The position numbers were made by a program, and so were the translations under genes. Positions 13,683 to 14,080 of a DNA stretch of 14,080 bases are shown piece after piece. Each line of letters opens with the position of its first letter. Within the stretch, counting starts at the first letter, position 1. A model generated the notes under the pieces. That model was given only the letters and a program-made list of their open reading frames with translations, made no database searches and had not been told where the DNA came from. The stretch covers positions 1-14,080 of the forward strand of contig JAAYSB010000271.1 of assembly GCA_012518475.1 (NCBI GenBank), written 5' to 3'. Source of the stretch: Intrasporangiaceae bacterium (GTDB lineage: Bacteria > Actinomycetota > Actinomycetes > Actinomycetales > Dermatophilaceae).

Positions 13683-13702
13683 GAGAGAAAGTTGGGACGG
13701 GT
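13657..13702. repeat. 23-bp tandem duplication at outer edge of right repeat
   Basis: GGGGAGAGAAAGTTGGGACG followed by GGT occurs twice head to tail (13657-13679 and 13680-13702). The left repeat has one copy in reverse complement (12323-12345). The second unit ends 4 bp before the hemQ stop codon. Confidence 0.9.
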
Positions 13703-13706
13703 GGGG

Positions 13707-14080
13707 TTAGCGGGAGCGGGCGATGAGGTCGGCGACGGGGACGCGGGGACCGGTGAAGAACGGGATCTCCTCACGGACGTGAAGGCGGGCCCGGGAGGCG
13801 CGGAGCTCGCGCATGAGGTCGACGATCCGGTGCAGCTCGTCGGCCTCGAAGGCGAGGATCCACTCGTAGTCGCCGAGCGCGAACGAGGCGATCGTGTTCG
13901 CCCGGACATCGGGGTAGTCACGGGCCATCTGGCCGTGCTCGCGGAGCATGTCGCGGCGCTCGGCGTCGTCCATGACGTACCAGTCGTAGGACCGCACGAA
14001 AGGATAGACGCACACGTACGCGCGGGCCTCCTCGTCGGCGAGGAAGGCCGGGATGTGGCTCTTGTTGAACTCTGCCGGCC
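13707..14080 (-). CDS. hemQ: HemQ coproheme decarboxylase (ChdC), C-terminal part (5' end outside window)
   Basis: This is the 3' part of the chlorite-dismutase-family enzyme that converts iron-coproporphyrin III to heme b with peroxide in the coproporphyrin-dependent pathway. The frame is open to the window edge. The visible 124 residues start with PAEFNKSHIPAFL. They contain YPFVRSYDWY, whose first Tyr aligns with the catalytic tyrosine (Tyr135 of the Corynebacterium diphtheriae enzyme). MLREHG follows, and its His lies 23 residues later, the same spacing as the proximal heme ligand His158 there. ASFALGDYEWILAFEADEL is the family's strongly conserved C-terminal strand. The TAA stop abuts the outer edge of the hairpin repeat. 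Identification is firm. Confidence 0.96.
   Translation of the reverse strand, partial: PAEFNKSHIPAFLADEEARAYVCVYPFVRSYDWYVMDDAERRDMLREHGQMARDYPDVRANTIASFALGDYEWILAFEADELHRIVDLMRELRASRARLHVREEIPFFTGPRVPVADLIARSR

Larger units (their letters stand above)
12320..13706. mobile_element. Candidate mobile unit: AbiEi/DUF559 gene between inverted hairpin repeats
   Basis: A single gene is bracketed by 88-bp inverted repeats, and the whole unit sits exactly between the convergent genes msrB and hemQ. No transposase is encoded inside and I see no clear target-site duplication, so movement by a classic transposon is not shown. The unit could be a non-autonomous element, or recombination between two intergenic hairpin repeats may have trapped the gene. 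Confidence 0.35.

Noticed and set aside
12320..13706. CRISPR-like array from the repeated 23-bp units
   Set aside because: There are only three units, two of them directly adjacent with no spacer, and no cas genes are near.

Overview
This is a GC-rich chromosomal stretch from an actinobacterium. Supporting signs are an actinobacterial-type HemQ, a LigD-like polymerase-ligase, GTG starts, apparently leaderless promoters (a -10-like hexamer 6-7 nt before ATG) and a Gly-Cys-Val tRNA cluster. The protein styles resemble Micrococcales/Intrasporangiaceae, but the genus is a guess.

Layout. 1-3713: the 3' end of an Orn/Lys/Arg decarboxylase gene, a NUDIX hydrolase, a convergent NhaC-family Na+/H+ antiporter, and a divergent small membrane PH-domain protein. 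3714-4620: a decayed stretch. It holds a fragment resembling the N-terminal part of a tyrosine integrase, an apparently geneless segment, and a 5'-truncated, frame-shifted 3' end of what looks like a serine hydrolase with a TPR tail. This stretch runs up to three tRNA genes (Val, Cys, Gly; 4636-4921, minus strand) that have a good promoter at 4952-4980. 5003-7836: a YihY/BrkB-family membrane protein, a PPK2 polyphosphate kinase and a divergent RibD-C-type reductase. 7936-11279: an alpha/beta hydrolase whose start overlaps the stop of a polymerase-ligase fusion gene, forming a two-gene minus-strand operon. 11329-12301: a PEBP/YbhB protein and msrB, a likely plus-strand operon. 12320-13706: an AbiEi-type wHTH plus DUF559-like nuclease gene bracketed by two 88-bp inverted repeats that each fold into a hairpin. 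13707-14080: the 3' part of hemQ.

Most genes are ordinary housekeeping or stress functions: polyphosphate-dependent nucleotide phosphorylation, methionine sulfoxide repair, coproheme decarboxylation, ion homeostasis and end-joining-type DNA repair. The two accessory-looking places are the relic stretch beside the tRNAs and the hairpin-bracketed AbiEi/DUF559 unit wedged between the convergent genes msrB and hemQ. The second is the best candidate for something undescribed. Other structure not explained by genes includes a 109-bp palindrome (7832-7940) that contains the stop codons of two convergent genes, a shared 10-bp motif in the antiporter/PH-protein divergent promoter, and a strong preference for TAT over TAC when tyrosine precedes alanine.
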